Source of the DNA: Lepiota brunneoincarnata
Lineage: Eukaryota; Basidiomycota; Agaricomycetes; Agaricales; Agaricaceae
DNA length: 64,000 nucleotides
Assembly: GCA_023014365.1 (NCBI GenBank)
Contig: JAEBUN010000065.1
Location: 62,001 to 126,000, forward strand
Direction: 5' to 3'
The position numbers were made by a program, and so were the translations under genes. Each line of letters starts with the position of its first letter. The first letter of the stretch is position 1. The notes under the pieces were generated by a model, which was not told the DNA's origin, did no database searches, and saw nothing but the letters and a program-made list of their open reading frames with translations. Below are positions 10,855 through 20,335 of this stretch, one piece after another.

Positions 10855-11841
10855 TCACTCAGAATCTGACGTGTCCTCAGGAGTCTGTCCTCTGGCAAAG
10901 GCGACCTTCTTCTTCAGAGCCGGCTCCTTCCTCAAACCCTTTAGAAACCCGACTCTGAGTTCCAAGTCTTCGTGCCACTCCTGGTGTCCAAATACTGGCT
11001 TGCCAAGGGTGTACCATCCAGTCAAACCACTAAGCTTAGCCTGTATCTGGGCCAATTGCTCAGCCAAAGACTGTATCTTGATGTTATCATCCTTTCTGGT
11101 CATAAGCTTAACCTTTGGGGCACTCCCAGGATGGATGGCAGCTGTTTCCAACATTTCCATGTGCTGCTTCAGATGGCGGATTTCTTCTTCCACTGGCAAC
11201 CTTTGGTTTTCTGACCTTAGGAATGCTTTCTGTGCAAACACTGCTGCCGCTGGCACTTGTGGTAACTCAGGCTCAACCTCTGGCAGTTCTGGTATCTGAA
11301 CAAAGAGTTGTCCCTTTGTTGCATAGTACTTTGCTACTTTCTCTTTAATAGGCCCTTCTCCTTGAGGGATACTTGAGCCGTCTCCCATATATATTTTGTT
11401 CCCTTCAACTCTAATTTGGCTGGCTTGTTTATCCGCCTCCATGTCCAGGCAGAATAACCAACTATGCCCCAATAACCAACAGTAGAAACACTTGCGATAG
11501 GAAAGTGACCCTGCTGGCCCACTTCCAGTATTCCTCTGAGCGTGATTATAGCCAGCATGATTATGTCTGTCCTTTGCCAAACTCTCTAAGTATGATTTTA
11601 AAGTATGCCCCTGGATATTCATGAGGTCCTTAAGCTCAGCGAGACCACCTGCCATCTGCGAGACTTCATCCTGAAACTTCTGCTTTAAGCTTTGCAGCTC
11701 TTGCTTTACTACAGGGTCATAAGTCCCTGTTCTGGACATCGCAGGTGGATGGCTCATCAATGCCAAGTTCACTGGCCTTGAATCCTGATGCAAGGATCGC
11801 ATAAGTGTTTTGCCTATTGAAATTTCAACGGCTTTATCCAC
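10855..11841 (-). CDS. Gypsy-A gag, C-terminal part with zinc knuckle (left copy)
   Basis: A 328-codon frame. After a coiled-coil stretch (QELQSLKQKFQDEVSQMAGG) comes CFYCWLLGHSWLFC, a CX2CX4HX4C zinc knuckle that would bind element RNA. Further coiled coil follows, then an acidic end (PEDTSDSE). It likely continues the frame 12056-12718. The right copy preserves only the last ~60 codons because a deletion and Tc1-A replace the rest. Confidence 0.75.
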   Translation of the reverse strand: MDKAVEISIGKTLMRSLHQDSRPVNLALMSHPPAMSRTGTYDPVVKQELQSLKQKFQDEVSQMAGGLAELKDLMNIQGHTLKSYLESLAKDRHNHAGYNHAQRNTGSGPAGSLSYRKCFYCWLLGHSWLFCLDMEADKQASQIRVEGNKIYMGDGSSIPQGEGPIKEKVAKYYATKGQLFVQIPELPEVEPELPQVPAAAVFAQKAFLRSENQRLPVEEEIRHLKQHMEMLETAAIHPGSAPKVKLMTRKDDNIKIQSLAEQLAQIQAKLSGLTGWYTLGKPVFGHQEWHEDLELRVGFLKGLRKEPALKKKVAFARGQTPEDTSDSE

Positions 11842-12055
11842 AATGATCCTCCAATCATAGGGGTCCTCTTCGCAGTAAATCCTTCACAGTTAGTGCTGAC
11901 CCATTGCTTGTGGTTCTATGCGCCCCAGTGATCACTAATTTTGCATTGAGTATGTCCTGGAACACAGAGTCCAGTGCACTTGTAAATAACTTGACTAGCT
12001 CTCAGTTTGAGACTACTGCCAGCAACTTCAGGCACTTCTCTGCTTCTAGAATGAA

Positions 12056-12718
12056 TCACCTTTTGAAGTCCAAGACTTTATGCTCCTCATTCATCACAAT
12101 GCCTCTACTCTCTGTGCAGAGTTCCCTCAAGCATCGCACTGAGCCCTGCTTGGCTGCCACAGTCTCAGGATATTCTTTCTTTAATCTCTCTATGAAGCCT
12201 GTCCAGCTCCCTGCTAGGAACTCCACAAAACTCATCCACTCTTCATGGATATCCTGGTCCACATATGACACTGCCCAATTTATCCTTTCTGCATTGTCCG
12301 TCATCTTCGTTATTGTGAAGAGCTGTTCAAGTGTCCAGAGATAATTTCTCAAGGTCTGTGGTTTTGATGCATCCCATCTGGGAGCATTATTGCTAAAGGG
12401 AATTGGCATACACTTGTGTCCCATTTTACTAGCTGTAGTCATTGTAGACAGTGTAGTTTGGTTTGTCTGTACAGTCAGAGTTGACTGTGATATCTGTGGT
12501 ACCATAGAGGCACCAGGGGGGTTTGTATGAAATGAGTTTTGGTTTGTAAATGCTAAGCTTAGTGTAGGAATGGTCTGACTGTCCTGGCTTTCGGTGTGCA
12601 GCATATGTGCTATGTTGCAAGCTGAGGCTGGAAGCCTTATAGTAATTCTAGGAGCAGTAGAGATCGGTGGTGTGACTTCTCTCGATACTGCAACTACTAA
12701 ACTGCTCACTGTGCTCAC
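12056..12718 (-). CDS. Gypsy-A gag, N-terminal part (left copy)
   Basis: A 220-codon frame with a Ser/Thr-rich head and a gag-like helical domain (RWDASKPQTLRNYLWTLEQL, then INWAVSYVDQDIHEEW and FIERLKKEYPE), as in retrotransposon gag/capsid proteins. The stop at 12056 and the next frame starting at 11841 leave about 200 bp that may need a frameshift or contain a lesion. The start codon is uncertain. Confidence 0.65.
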   Translation of the reverse strand: MSTVSSLVVAVSREVTPPISTAPRITIRLPASACNIAHMLHTESQDSQTIPTLSLAFTNQNSFHTNPPGASMVPQISQSTLTVQTNQTTLSTMTTASKMGHKCMPIPFSNNAPRWDASKPQTLRNYLWTLEQLFTITKMTDNAERINWAVSYVDQDIHEEWMSFVEFLAGSWTGFIERLKKEYPETVAAKQGSVRCLRELCTESRGIVMNEEHKVLDFKR

Positions 12719-12779
12719 AGTTATAGAACTAGTAGGATCTTTTCACTTTTGGGAGGTACTAGCGGCGATGAGGCCTTCA

Positions 12780-12886
12780 GAACCTTCTGGCCGATTAGAA
12801 TTCCAAGTAGTGCAGACTGTTCCTATGCTAAGCTTAGCATTTACAAACCAAAACTTGTTTCATACAAACCCTCCTGGTGCCTCTAC
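12780..12886 (+). pseudogene. Gypsy-A gag N-terminal fragment, plus strand
   Basis: Encodes MLSLAFTNQNLFHTNPPGAS, close to SLAFTNQNSFHTNPPGAS of the minus-strand gag (12500-12570) but clearly more diverged than the two big arms are from each other. It is cut at 12885 (CTCTA) by the damaged Tc1-A. It may be the 5' end of the right-arm Gypsy-A or a scrap of another copy. Confidence 0.6.
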
Positions 12887-13892
12887 AGTAGCCCCCCCTG
12901 GCTTTGAGTACAGCTGCTACTCTTCTAGGCATACTTTTAATTAACTTCTGACACTCAGAAGCTGGAATAGCATCCCACTCCTTTTCTACCCTCTGCCACA
13001 ACTCCTCCATACCCTTGGGAGGAGATTCATACTCTCCCAACTTTCTCTTCACATATTCCCATAAGTGTTCAATGGGATTGAGGTCAGGTGACTGTGCTGG
13101 CCAGGTTAGGAGCCTAAAATGATTTTTTTGAAACCATTCTTTGGCCAGTGTACTCTTGTGTTTGGGGTCATTATCCTGCTGGAAGATAATATCTTGGGGT
13201 TTAAGCTTGTACCACCAGAGACTCTTCTTCAAATCTTCCTCCAAAATTTGCACAAACAACTCTGCATCCATCCTTCCATCAATCCTCACTGCATAGCCTG
13301 GGCCATCCCACAGCATACAGCCCCAAACCATCACTGATCCTCCTCCATACTTCAGAGTTCCCTTGACCAATCTTTCACTAAGCCCCTCTCCCTTCTTTTT
13401 CCATCCCCACTTCCTCCCATCTGACCCCAAACAATTAATTTTGGTCTCATCAGACCATACAACCAGCTTCCAGTCCTCCACAGTCCAATGCTGGTGTGTC
13501 AGAGCAAAATCCAACCTAGCCCTCCTATGCTTGTCAGAGAGTAAAGGCTTTTTTTGCTTGACTACAGCCTTCATTCCTGCCTGTTTGAGATGCCTTGCTA
13601 CAGTCTGTGAAGAGACTGATGTCCCAATGATGGGAGCAAGAGATTTGGCTATATCTACAGCAGTTTCAGTCTTGCCAGCAGAGATAAGATGGATAGCATG
13701 CCAAATATTAGTGGTAGAGAGTTTTGAAGGACATCCTCCAAGTGATTTAGTAAGGCTGGAACAATTTTTAGAGGCTAGCCTGGATATGGTACTGCACCCA
13801 ACACCAGTAATTGCCTCAATTTTAGTATAGGAATGATGAGAATTTAGCAAAGAGAGGATGGTTTGCTTTAGAGTAGAAGATAATGGCTTCAT
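12834..13892 (-). CDS. Tc1-type DD34E transposase (Tc1-A)
   Basis: A 352-codon open frame starting ATG at 13892. The N-terminal helix-turn-helix pair (TKIEAITGVGCSTISRLASK; IIGTSVSSQTVARHLKQAGM) would bind the terminal repeats. The DDE core has VVWSDETKIN (first Asp), IIFQQDNDPKH (second Asp) and SPDLNPIEHLWE (Glu); 34 residues separate the second Asp from the Glu. The GGGSVMVWGCM signature is present. The frame is unbroken to its proper end near ARGGY, but the last ~17 codons read into the adjoining gag fragment because the element's own left end is missing. The enzyme could still be active in trans. Confidence 0.88.
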   Translation of the reverse strand: MKPLSSTLKQTILSLLNSHHSYTKIEAITGVGCSTISRLASKNCSSLTKSLGGCPSKLSTTNIWHAIHLISAGKTETAVDIAKSLAPIIGTSVSSQTVARHLKQAGMKAVVKQKKPLLSDKHRRARLDFALTHQHWTVEDWKLVVWSDETKINCLGSDGRKWGWKKKGEGLSERLVKGTLKYGGGSVMVWGCMLWDGPGYAVRIDGRMDAELFVQILEEDLKKSLWWYKLKPQDIIFQQDNDPKHKSTLAKEWFQKNHFRLLTWPAQSPDLNPIEHLWEYVKRKLGEYESPPKGMEELWQRVEKEWDAIPASECQKLIKSMPRRVAAVLKARGGYCRGTRRVCMKQVLVCKC

Positions 13893-14241
13893 GGTAGGTA
13901 GGGGGGTTGAGAATGATGGGACATGGCTGTCAGCACATCTATTTATATGTCAAAGACACGTGGTCACATGATCTTGATGATTGACAATCAACGGAGTCAT
14001 GTGATTGCTTGGATTAGTATTAAAAATTACTATTGACAAAACCATTCCAATGACTTAAAATGCTTACAAAATTCATAATTGCCTCATTTAGAGGTATTAC
14101 ATAATGCAACTTTGCAGGGTCAGATATGACATATTTGGCTATGTTTTTAAATATATTCACAAATTTAGCTATTTTATTTACTGAGCTATTACTACTTTAA
14201 GTCAAAAGTACAAAACATTGGAATGGTTTTGTGGGTCACTG
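12887..14241 (-). mobile_element. Tc1-A, Tc1/mariner element with lost left end
   Basis: The right end is intact: ...GTGGGTCACTG followed by TA at 14242. Inside it, the motif ACAAAACCATTCCAATG occurs at the tip (14216-14237, inverted) and again at about 14036-14053, the same two-motif terminal layout as Tc1-B (58064-59628). The left end stops just behind the transposase codons, without the ~200-bp terminal repeat. The flanking gag sequences are 1.43 kb apart in the uninterrupted left copy (TA at 12505 and 11074). One deletion taking the left end plus 1.4 kb of gag would explain both facts. Confidence 0.8.
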
Positions 14242-14509
14242 TACAGTCTTTGGCTGAGCAATTGGCCCAGATACAGGCTAAGCTTAGTGGTTTGACGGAT
14301 GGTACACCCTTGGCAAGCCAGTATTTGGACACCAGGAGTGGCACGAAGACTTGGAACTCAGAGTCAGGTTTCTAAAGGGTTTGAGGAAGGAGCCGGCTCT
14401 GAAGAAGAAGGTCGCCTTTGCCAGAGGACAGACTCCTGAGGACACGTCAGATTCTGAGTGATCAGAAGAATCAGAAAATGAGGAAATAGGGCAGACAACG
14501 GAGAAACCA

Positions 14510-14941
14510 ATGCATGCAGAGGCAGGGGAATTACCATATAGGAATGTGAAACCACTGTGCCCGGTTGTTGAGGTACCACCGCTGCCTGTCAGAAGGATGG
14601 AATCATCCAAGAAGGAGCCTGCGTATAAGCACCAGGCCCCTATAGAGAGGAATGTCAATGTTGAGGAAGTACTCAGCAGGGTATTGAAGCGAGAAGCCTC
14701 AGTATCACATGGAGAACTCTTGGCATTGTCACCTTTATACAGGAATGCTTATAGAGAGCAAATTATGAGAAAACGGGTACCCACAAATCAAAGCTTAATA
14801 GCAGGAGTTGGACCCTTGGAAGATGATACAGAACATATGGAAATTAATAGTGGGCTGGTACAGGTCATGATAACAGAGTTGGCAGACGGTTCTTGGAAGT
14901 ATGATACAGTGCCCCAAGAAGGCTCAGCAACCCAAGCCTGA
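14510..14941 (+). CDS. Gypsy-A gag-pol linker (DUF4100-like), right copy
   Basis: Same 143-residue product as 10375-10806. It follows the last codons of gag (KKKVAFARGQTPEDTSDSE near 14400-14460). Family name from memory; role unknown. Confidence 0.6.
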   Translation: MHAEAGELPYRNVKPLCPVVEVPPLPVRRMESSKKEPAYKHQAPIERNVNVEEVLSRVLKREASVSHGELLALSPLYRNAYREQIMRKRVPTNQSLIAGVGPLEDDTEHMEINSGLVQVMITELADGSWKYDTVPQEGSATQA

Positions 14942-14959
14942 GTAGCTCAGGATCCAATC

Positions 14960-15304
14960 ATGCAGTACTTGGAGTCACTTCCCAGAAGAGACAGGGGACG
15001 GCAAGTGTTTATTGCTAAAGAATGTGAACTGTTGAGAGTAGTTCTGACTCTGATAAATGGGATTCAGCAGGAAGAGGCCTTGCTAGATAGTGGGTCACAG
15101 ATTGTATCCATGAGTCAGGAAGTGGCAATTGCATGTCAAATTTCTTGGGACCCAGACACTATGATTAATTTGCAGAGTGCAAATGGGCAGGTTGAAAAGA
15201 CTTGTGGGTTGGCAAAGAATGTAGGCTTTACCTGCGGGGGAGTCACAATCTATTTGCAAGTTCACATAGTTTGCAACCCTGCATATCAAGTACTGCTGGG
15301 ATGA
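14960..15304 (+). CDS. Gypsy-A aspartic protease domain, right copy
   Basis: LLDSGSQIVSMS marks the retropepsin active site. About 19 bases after the linker frame; the next pol frame opens near 15481. It would be part of a Gag-Pol polyprotein. Its C-terminus (FTCGGVTIYLQVH) is probably the ancestral reading, the left copy being shifted here. Confidence 0.7.
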   Translation: MQYLESLPRRDRGRQVFIAKECELLRVVLTLINGIQQEEALLDSGSQIVSMSQEVAIACQISWDPDTMINLQSANGQVEKTCGLAKNVGFTCGGVTIYLQVHIVCNPAYQVLLG

Positions 15305-15480
15305 CTGTTTGATGTAATGACTGCTAGCAAAGTCAGGAATAGCACCAGTGGCAAGCAAACCTTGGTTATTATGGACCCAAATACCAGAGAAAGGGCTGTG
15401 TTGCCAACTTATGCTTGAGGAGAGTGTAATCCTCTGAAGCTTAGAGAAAACAGTCAAAATTTTCAAGAAACCTCAATGAG

Positions 15481-17445
15481 TTGACTAAGGAACAAGGAGA
15501 GGTGGCTTGTATAATAGACTATGATGATGAGAAGGGCCCTGTCATCGCACAAACACTAAGCTTAGCAAAAGGAAGCTTCTCAGAGGCCGAGCTACAGCTA
15601 ATGTTCATTGACCAAGTCATACATGATGAGGACGGTCCACAAGAAGATAAAGCGACAGCATTATTGTGCTTAGGATGCATAGCCAATGTGCAGGGCACCA
15701 AGGACCAGGGAATAACTGTCTTCAAAACCAAAGAAGATGATGAAGATATGGTACAATGCCTGGCTGGGAAGAAATATAAACCAGTAGCCTTAAAAGTAAG
15801 GCCAGTGTTGGGTGATATACCAGAGAGATTCAGGATAAAACGAGAAATAAAAGGGGACCTGCTGGCAGAAATGCCTGAGCTTAGCATGCATCCTCCAGAG
15901 TTTGTCCCAACAGGCAGATATACTGAGGAGTGTAAGCTTAAGCTGGATGAAGCCCATGCAGGGGATTTCTTGTGGCCAGAGGAAAGAAAGCTGATGCACC
16001 ATGTCATGATGCTTCAAGAGGAAGCATTTGCATGGACAGATGAGGAAAAGGGATGTTTTAGGGAGGATTTCTTCCCACCGATTGAGATACTGACAGTAGA
16101 ACATACTCTGTGGGTTGAAAAGCCCATTCCAATTCCACCAGCAATCTATGATGAAGTCTGTGCCATTATAAAAAGAAAGATTAATGCTGGTGTATATGAG
16201 CCATCAAACTCATCCTATAGATCCAGATGGTTCTGTGTGGTAAAGAAAGATGGAAAAAATTTGAGACTGGTACACAGCTTGGAACTGCTGAACAGAGTAA
16301 CAATAGTGCATTCAGGGCTGCTGCCAGTAATGGAAGATTTGGTGATGCACTTTGTAGGCAGGGCTTGTGGAGGCATCCTGGATCTGTATGTTGGATATGA
16401 TGAGCAATTGTTAGCTGAGTTGTCTCAGGACTTAACAATGTTCCAGATGCCTTTTGGAGCACTACGCTTAGTGACGCTACCTATGGGATGGACCAATTCA
16501 GTGCCTATATTTCACGAGGATGTAACAGTGATCCTAGCCAGTGAGATACCAGAATACATGATGCCGTACATAGATGATATACCTATCAGAGGACCGAAAA
16601 CCAGATATGAGCTGCCAGATGGCACTAAAGAGATGTTGAAAAAGAACCCAGGGATCCGACAATTTGTATGGGAACACATGCAGATGGTCAATAGGATTCT
16701 ACAGAGGATGAAATACATAGGGGGAACCTTTGCTGGGCCCAAGATGACTATCTGCACTGATGAAATCACTGTAGTGGGTTTTGAATGCTCATATAAAGGA
16801 CAGTTACCTTCCACAGACACCATTGGGAAGATATTAAGATGGGGGGACTGTGAGAATGTCTCTGAGCTAAAGGGTTTTCTAGGAACAGCTATGTGCTGCA
16901 GGAATCATATCCCAAAGTTCATAGCCATTGCTGCACCTCTATATGAAAAGCTTAAGAAGGGACAAGAGTTTGAATGGGGAGAAAATGAACAGAAAGCACA
17001 GCAGGAGCTGAAAGATGCAATTCAGCGCTGTTTCCCGACCAGGAACCCCCAATTTCCAAGTAAACAGCCCATAGTAGTAGCTGTGGATACCTCATGGAGG
17101 GTGGTGGGATACTATATATATCAGAGAGATGTAGAAGATGCTAAGCTTATACATTATGCGAAGTTTGGGTCAATATTATTGGATGAGAGACAGCAGAGGT
17201 ATTCTCAGCCCAAGCAAGAGCTATGCGGCTTAAGAATAGTGCTGGAACAGGAGAAATATTTATTGTGGGGATCGAGAAATCTAGTAGTGGAAACAGATGC
17301 GAAGTTTCTCTTTGGGATGTTAAACAACCCAGGAAAACTCCTGAATGCTACTGTAAACTGTTGGGTGGACTTCATTAGATTGTTCCACTTCACGCTAGTA
17401 CACAAAGAAGGGAAGACATTTGGGCTGGATGGACTGTCCAGATGA
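15481..17445 (+). CDS. Gypsy-A reverse transcriptase/RNase H, intact frame
   Basis: 654 codons without a stop. The frame opens with TTG (not ATG), so translation presumably continues from an upstream frame. Order: an acidic N-terminal segment; RT from about residue 215, with WVEKPIPIPPAIYDEV, VVKKDGKNLRLVHSLE and the catalytic MPYIDDIP near residue 365; connection; RNase H-like region from about 520 with VAVDTSWRVVGYYIYQ (DTS where TDAS is usual), QELCGLRIVLEQEKY and VETDAKFLFGML. It ends FGLDGLSR, 8 bp before Gypsy-B. The best preserved coding unit of this element in the window. Confidence 0.9.
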   Translation: MTKEQGEVACIIDYDDEKGPVIAQTLSLAKGSFSEAELQLMFIDQVIHDEDGPQEDKATALLCLGCIANVQGTKDQGITVFKTKEDDEDMVQCLAGKKYKPVALKVRPVLGDIPERFRIKREIKGDLLAEMPELSMHPPEFVPTGRYTEECKLKLDEAHAGDFLWPEERKLMHHVMMLQEEAFAWTDEEKGCFREDFFPPIEILTVEHTLWVEKPIPIPPAIYDEVCAIIKRKINAGVYEPSNSSYRSRWFCVVKKDGKNLRLVHSLELLNRVTIVHSGLLPVMEDLVMHFVGRACGGILDLYVGYDEQLLAELSQDLTMFQMPFGALRLVTLPMGWTNSVPIFHEDVTVILASEIPEYMMPYIDDIPIRGPKTRYELPDGTKEMLKKNPGIRQFVWEHMQMVNRILQRMKYIGGTFAGPKMTICTDEITVVGFECSYKGQLPSTDTIGKILRWGDCENVSELKGFLGTAMCCRNHIPKFIAIAAPLYEKLKKGQEFEWGENEQKAQQELKDAIQRCFPTRNPQFPSKQPIVVAVDTSWRVVGYYIYQRDVEDAKLIHYAKFGSILLDERQQRYSQPKQELCGLRIVLEQEKYLLWGSRNLVVETDAKFLFGMLNNPGKLLNATVNCWVDFIRLFHFTLVHKEGKTFGLDGLSR

Positions 17446-17453
17446 TGTTACTA

Positions 17454-18106
17454 TGTCATATCCATGCCAACTCAGAGTCTAAACTTCGGCTTCTTGACTC
17501 CATGTGTGTTCCACACAACAACCCTCTGCCCTCCGACTCGGCCCTGACCTGCTCTGACCGCAACCCACTGCCCCGATCACGCGACCACCTCCACACGTGC
17601 CGTGGTCACCTGACCCTTGGTGTCTCATACCCCTGTCTCCATTTCCCATCCGTAGTCAAGATACATTATCAGTCTCCATACCTGTACCCATTTCCATTCC
17701 ATTTGTAATCCATTCATAATCCGTTTGTAACTAGATCGGTCTCCGCTTTGCTCCACACGTAGTCAGTACAAGTCATAGTTTGTAAGGCCAGTAGTATATA
17801 TACCGTAGGTACTTGGCTTGTACTCCTCAGTCTGATAATCGAATCGAGCAGCAGACCAGCTCCCTGTTCCATATCCTCTCCTCTCTTCTGTCTCACTCCG
17901 CTTTGGCTCCGACTTCCTGAAATACGGACTAAGACAGTAGGAGGGCACAGCACATAAGCTGAGGCCACAAGTCCAACCCCCCACCTGATATACTCTGCCT
18001 CGGTTCCAAAGTCTACGTACTGACTTCACCCCATCCCCCGGTTACCTTATATCAAGGATACCACCCTGACCCTCCGCTTTGGTCCCAACCCACATTGGCT
18101 CTAACA
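17454..18106 (+). repeat. 5' LTR of Gypsy-B right copy
   Basis: TGTCATATCC...CTCTAACA, 653 bp, with TATATATA at about 17797-17804 as a likely core promoter. I could not name a tRNA primer site in the sequence after it (GTATTATCAGACTC). Confidence 0.95.
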
Positions 18107-18161
18107 GTATTATCAGACTCACACTCCTCCTGTCCATCACATTTTCTGATCCCTTCTAACC

Positions 18162-19565
18162 ATGGTCTCTCGAACAGTCATCCGTACCCGCACTCTCATG
18201 TCCCCGGCTGTTTGCCATAGTAGACGTGTCGCTCGACAACCCCTTTCCAAAGAACTGCAACCCGACTCCCCAAGGGCTCCTCGCTCTCGTCTACAATCGG
18301 TCGCACCATTGACTCCCAACCACTTCTCTGAAGATATCCAACCTTCGTTATTTCAGACTCCCGACAGTCCCAACGAGGGCCCAAACCCCAATCCTGATCC
18401 CAGTGACCCTGGTGATCCCAACGACAATCCTGACAATGGGGATGGGCCCCCGGATGACGATGAACCATCAGACAACGGCGACAACAACAACAACATCCCA
18501 CCTGGCAACACCCAAGATGACCATGATAGACTCATACTCTGAGTTTTCCAACACATAGCCAATCAAATGGACGGCTGTGGGAACTCTCAAGCCCCACAGC
18601 CTCCTTGATCTCCCCATACCAAAGCTCACGAACCTGACATCTTTACAGGTTCCGACCCCGCCAAACTCAAACCCTCCCTCTTCCAATGTCAGCTCTACTT
18701 CTGTACTAACCCGGCCCAGTTTGCTATCCCTGCCACCAAGGTCAACTTTGCGTTGACATACCTCACAGGCATGGCACAGCAACACTTCGAAATTGGCCTC
18801 GATGAGGCCGACAACCACAGAATAATACATGACTGGATCGAGGACTGGGACCAGTTCACCCTGGAACTGCAGACCAATTTTGGTCCTGCGGATCCGACTG
18901 GAGAAGCTGCTGAGCAGCTCGACTCCCTCCGAATGCACTATGATGAGAAGATCGCCGTCTACAATGTCGACTTTCTCCGCCTAGCTGGCCAACTCTGCTG
19001 GGGTGATGAAGTATTTTGTCACCACTACTACAAAGGCCTCCCCAACCGCATCCAGGACATTCTGTCCAATCGGCCTGACAGCAAACCCGACACCTTCATT
19101 GAAATGCGGGCAGCAGCGATGAAGACTGACGCTCGCTACTGGGAGCGCCAACGCGAGAAGGCCCATGCCAAAGCCACTTCGGACCCAACTGCCTCTAGGA
19201 AACCTGGAGGTAACCCATCCCCATCCACCTCGTCCAACCACCAACCTGCTGCCAAGCCTGCCAATAGTAATAACAAAGGCAGCACCCCCAACACCAGCTT
19301 CAAGGGCAATCCACCCAACCCATCTGCTGGTCAGAAATTGGCCCCGCCCAAATCCGACCTTACTAGTAAACTTGGTAAGGACAGTAAATTAACCCCCGAC
19401 AAATGTCAATGACATTTCGACAATAACCTCTGCCTTGTCTGCGCAGATCCCAATCACAGGGCTGCCAACTGTGACAAGAAGAAATTCCCTGATGCCAAGG
19501 CTAAAGGCCGACAGGCTCAGCTCCCCAAGACAGACGTGCTGGCTCTCCCGAGCTCGGAAAAATAG
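18162..19565 (+). pseudogene. Gypsy-B gag with zinc knuckle (right copy)
   Basis: The N-terminal 126 codons (18162-18542) are Pro/Asp/Asn-rich. After a stop, the frame resumes with the gag/capsid domain (YLTGMAQQHFEIGLDEADNH; WDQFTLELQTNFGPADP; HYYKGLPNRIQDIL), then a basic Ser/Pro/Asn linker. A TGA at about 19410 replaces the CGA of the left copy. The frame continues to the zinc knuckle CLVCADPNHRAANC (CX2CX4HX4C) and ends SSEK at 19565. It packages element RNA. Broken by at least two stops. Confidence 0.82.
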
Positions 19566-19738
19566 TCAGCGGTCCTCAGGCCTCTGCACAGACTGAGGAT
19601 CACATTGAACTCTGCTGTGCTCCAGAGAGTTTCCATCTCAATGCATCCGCTCTTTCCAACCCAAACTCTTTTCATATTACATTAACTTCTCCTTTAGTTA
19701 CTTCTTTATCTTCTGTTTCCGCTTCCGTACTCTCCGCT

Positions 19739-20311
19739 TTGGACCTGCTTTCTACAACGGACAATGTAGTTAGTTCTAATTTCTCTTCTCTTTCTCCTTT
19801 CAAAGCTCTTGTTGATAGCGGTTCTACTCACTGTTTTGTGGACTCATCTTTTGTTTGTTCTCATAGTATTCCAACCTCATCCATCCTGGCTATTGAACTT
19901 TGGTTATTTGATGGGACCTCAAATGCCTACATTACGGAGCTTGCGCAACTGCCTGTATCTTTCCCCTCTGGTGAATCTATCATTTTGGACACTTATGTCA
20001 CCTGGCTCGACTCTTCCTGTTCTGTGGTCTTAGGACACAACTGGCTCACCCGCTACAATCCGTTGATTGACTGGGCTTTGGGCAGTATTACTTTCCAGCC
20101 ATCCCTACTCGAGAATCCTGCTTCCATCTCTACCTGCGTTGCACCTGCATCAGCCCCACTTATGGCCACCCCTGACACTCCTGACCTAGGTTCACCACCC
20201 CTGTCTGGGACCTCGTCCCAACCTGTCCCCATTGCGAAACCACATATCTCCCTGATAAATGCTCCTGCCTTTATCCGCACTGCCAAGCTCCCTGGCTCCC
20301 AACAATTCTGA
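19739..20311 (+). CDS. Gypsy-B retropepsin-like protease (right copy)
   Basis: 190 codons. The active site FKALVDSGSTHCFVD is followed by the flap-side segment ELWLFDGTSNAYITELAQLP and SVVLGHNWLTRYNPLIDW, typical of chromovirus proteases. The frame continues into a Ser/Pro-rich linker and stops 24 bp before the RT frame. The opening codon is not ATG-defined in context; it is likely part of Gag-Pol. Confidence 0.8.
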   Translation: MDLLSTTDNVVSSNFSSLSPFKALVDSGSTHCFVDSSFVCSHSIPTSSILAIELWLFDGTSNAYITELAQLPVSFPSGESIILDTYVTWLDSSCSVVLGHNWLTRYNPLIDWALGSITFQPSLLENPASISTCVAPASAPLMATPDTPDLGSPPLSGTSSQPVPIAKPHISLINAPAFIRTAKLPGSQQF

Positions 20312-20335
20312 ATCAACCTCTCCGCTGCTTCCGCA

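Larger units (their letters stand above)
1..11075. repeat. Left arm of an ~11-kb inverted repeat
   Basis: From the window start to about 11,075 the sequence is a reverse-complement copy of about 14,242-25,300. It includes Gypsy-A (protease to RNase H) and the nested Gypsy-B at the identical target site. The RT proteins of the two arms differ at about ten positions in 654, so the Gypsy-A part is close to 99 percent identical, while the Gypsy-B part is more diverged. The arm may continue beyond the window. Confidence 0.93.
7862..12718 (-). mobile_element. Gypsy-A retrotransposon, left copy (gag to RNase H)
   Basis: Ty3/gypsy-type element on the minus strand. It reads gag (12718-10855), a DUF4100-like linker (10806-10375), protease (10356-10003) and RT/RNase H (9834-7870). 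It stops at 7862, where Gypsy-B is inserted; its integrase would lie left of the window. No LTR could be recognised at its 5' side. Base use differs from Gypsy-B (more A/T), and the palindrome TAAGCTTA recurs six times in it. Confidence 0.88.
14244..17453 (+). mobile_element. Gypsy-A, right copy, part before the Gypsy-B insertion
   Basis: Plus-strand gag tail, linker, protease and RT/RNase H. The element continues after Gypsy-B at 25304 with the integrase, so the whole is one Gypsy-A split in two. The junction is 17449-17453 TACTA | Gypsy-B | TACTA 25299-25303. Confidence 0.9.

Noticed and set aside
12834..12886. Transposase C-terminal extension GYCRGTRRVCMKQVLVCKC
   Set aside because: It reads out of Tc1-A into gag sequence; the homologous tail in Tc1-B ends GYTKY.
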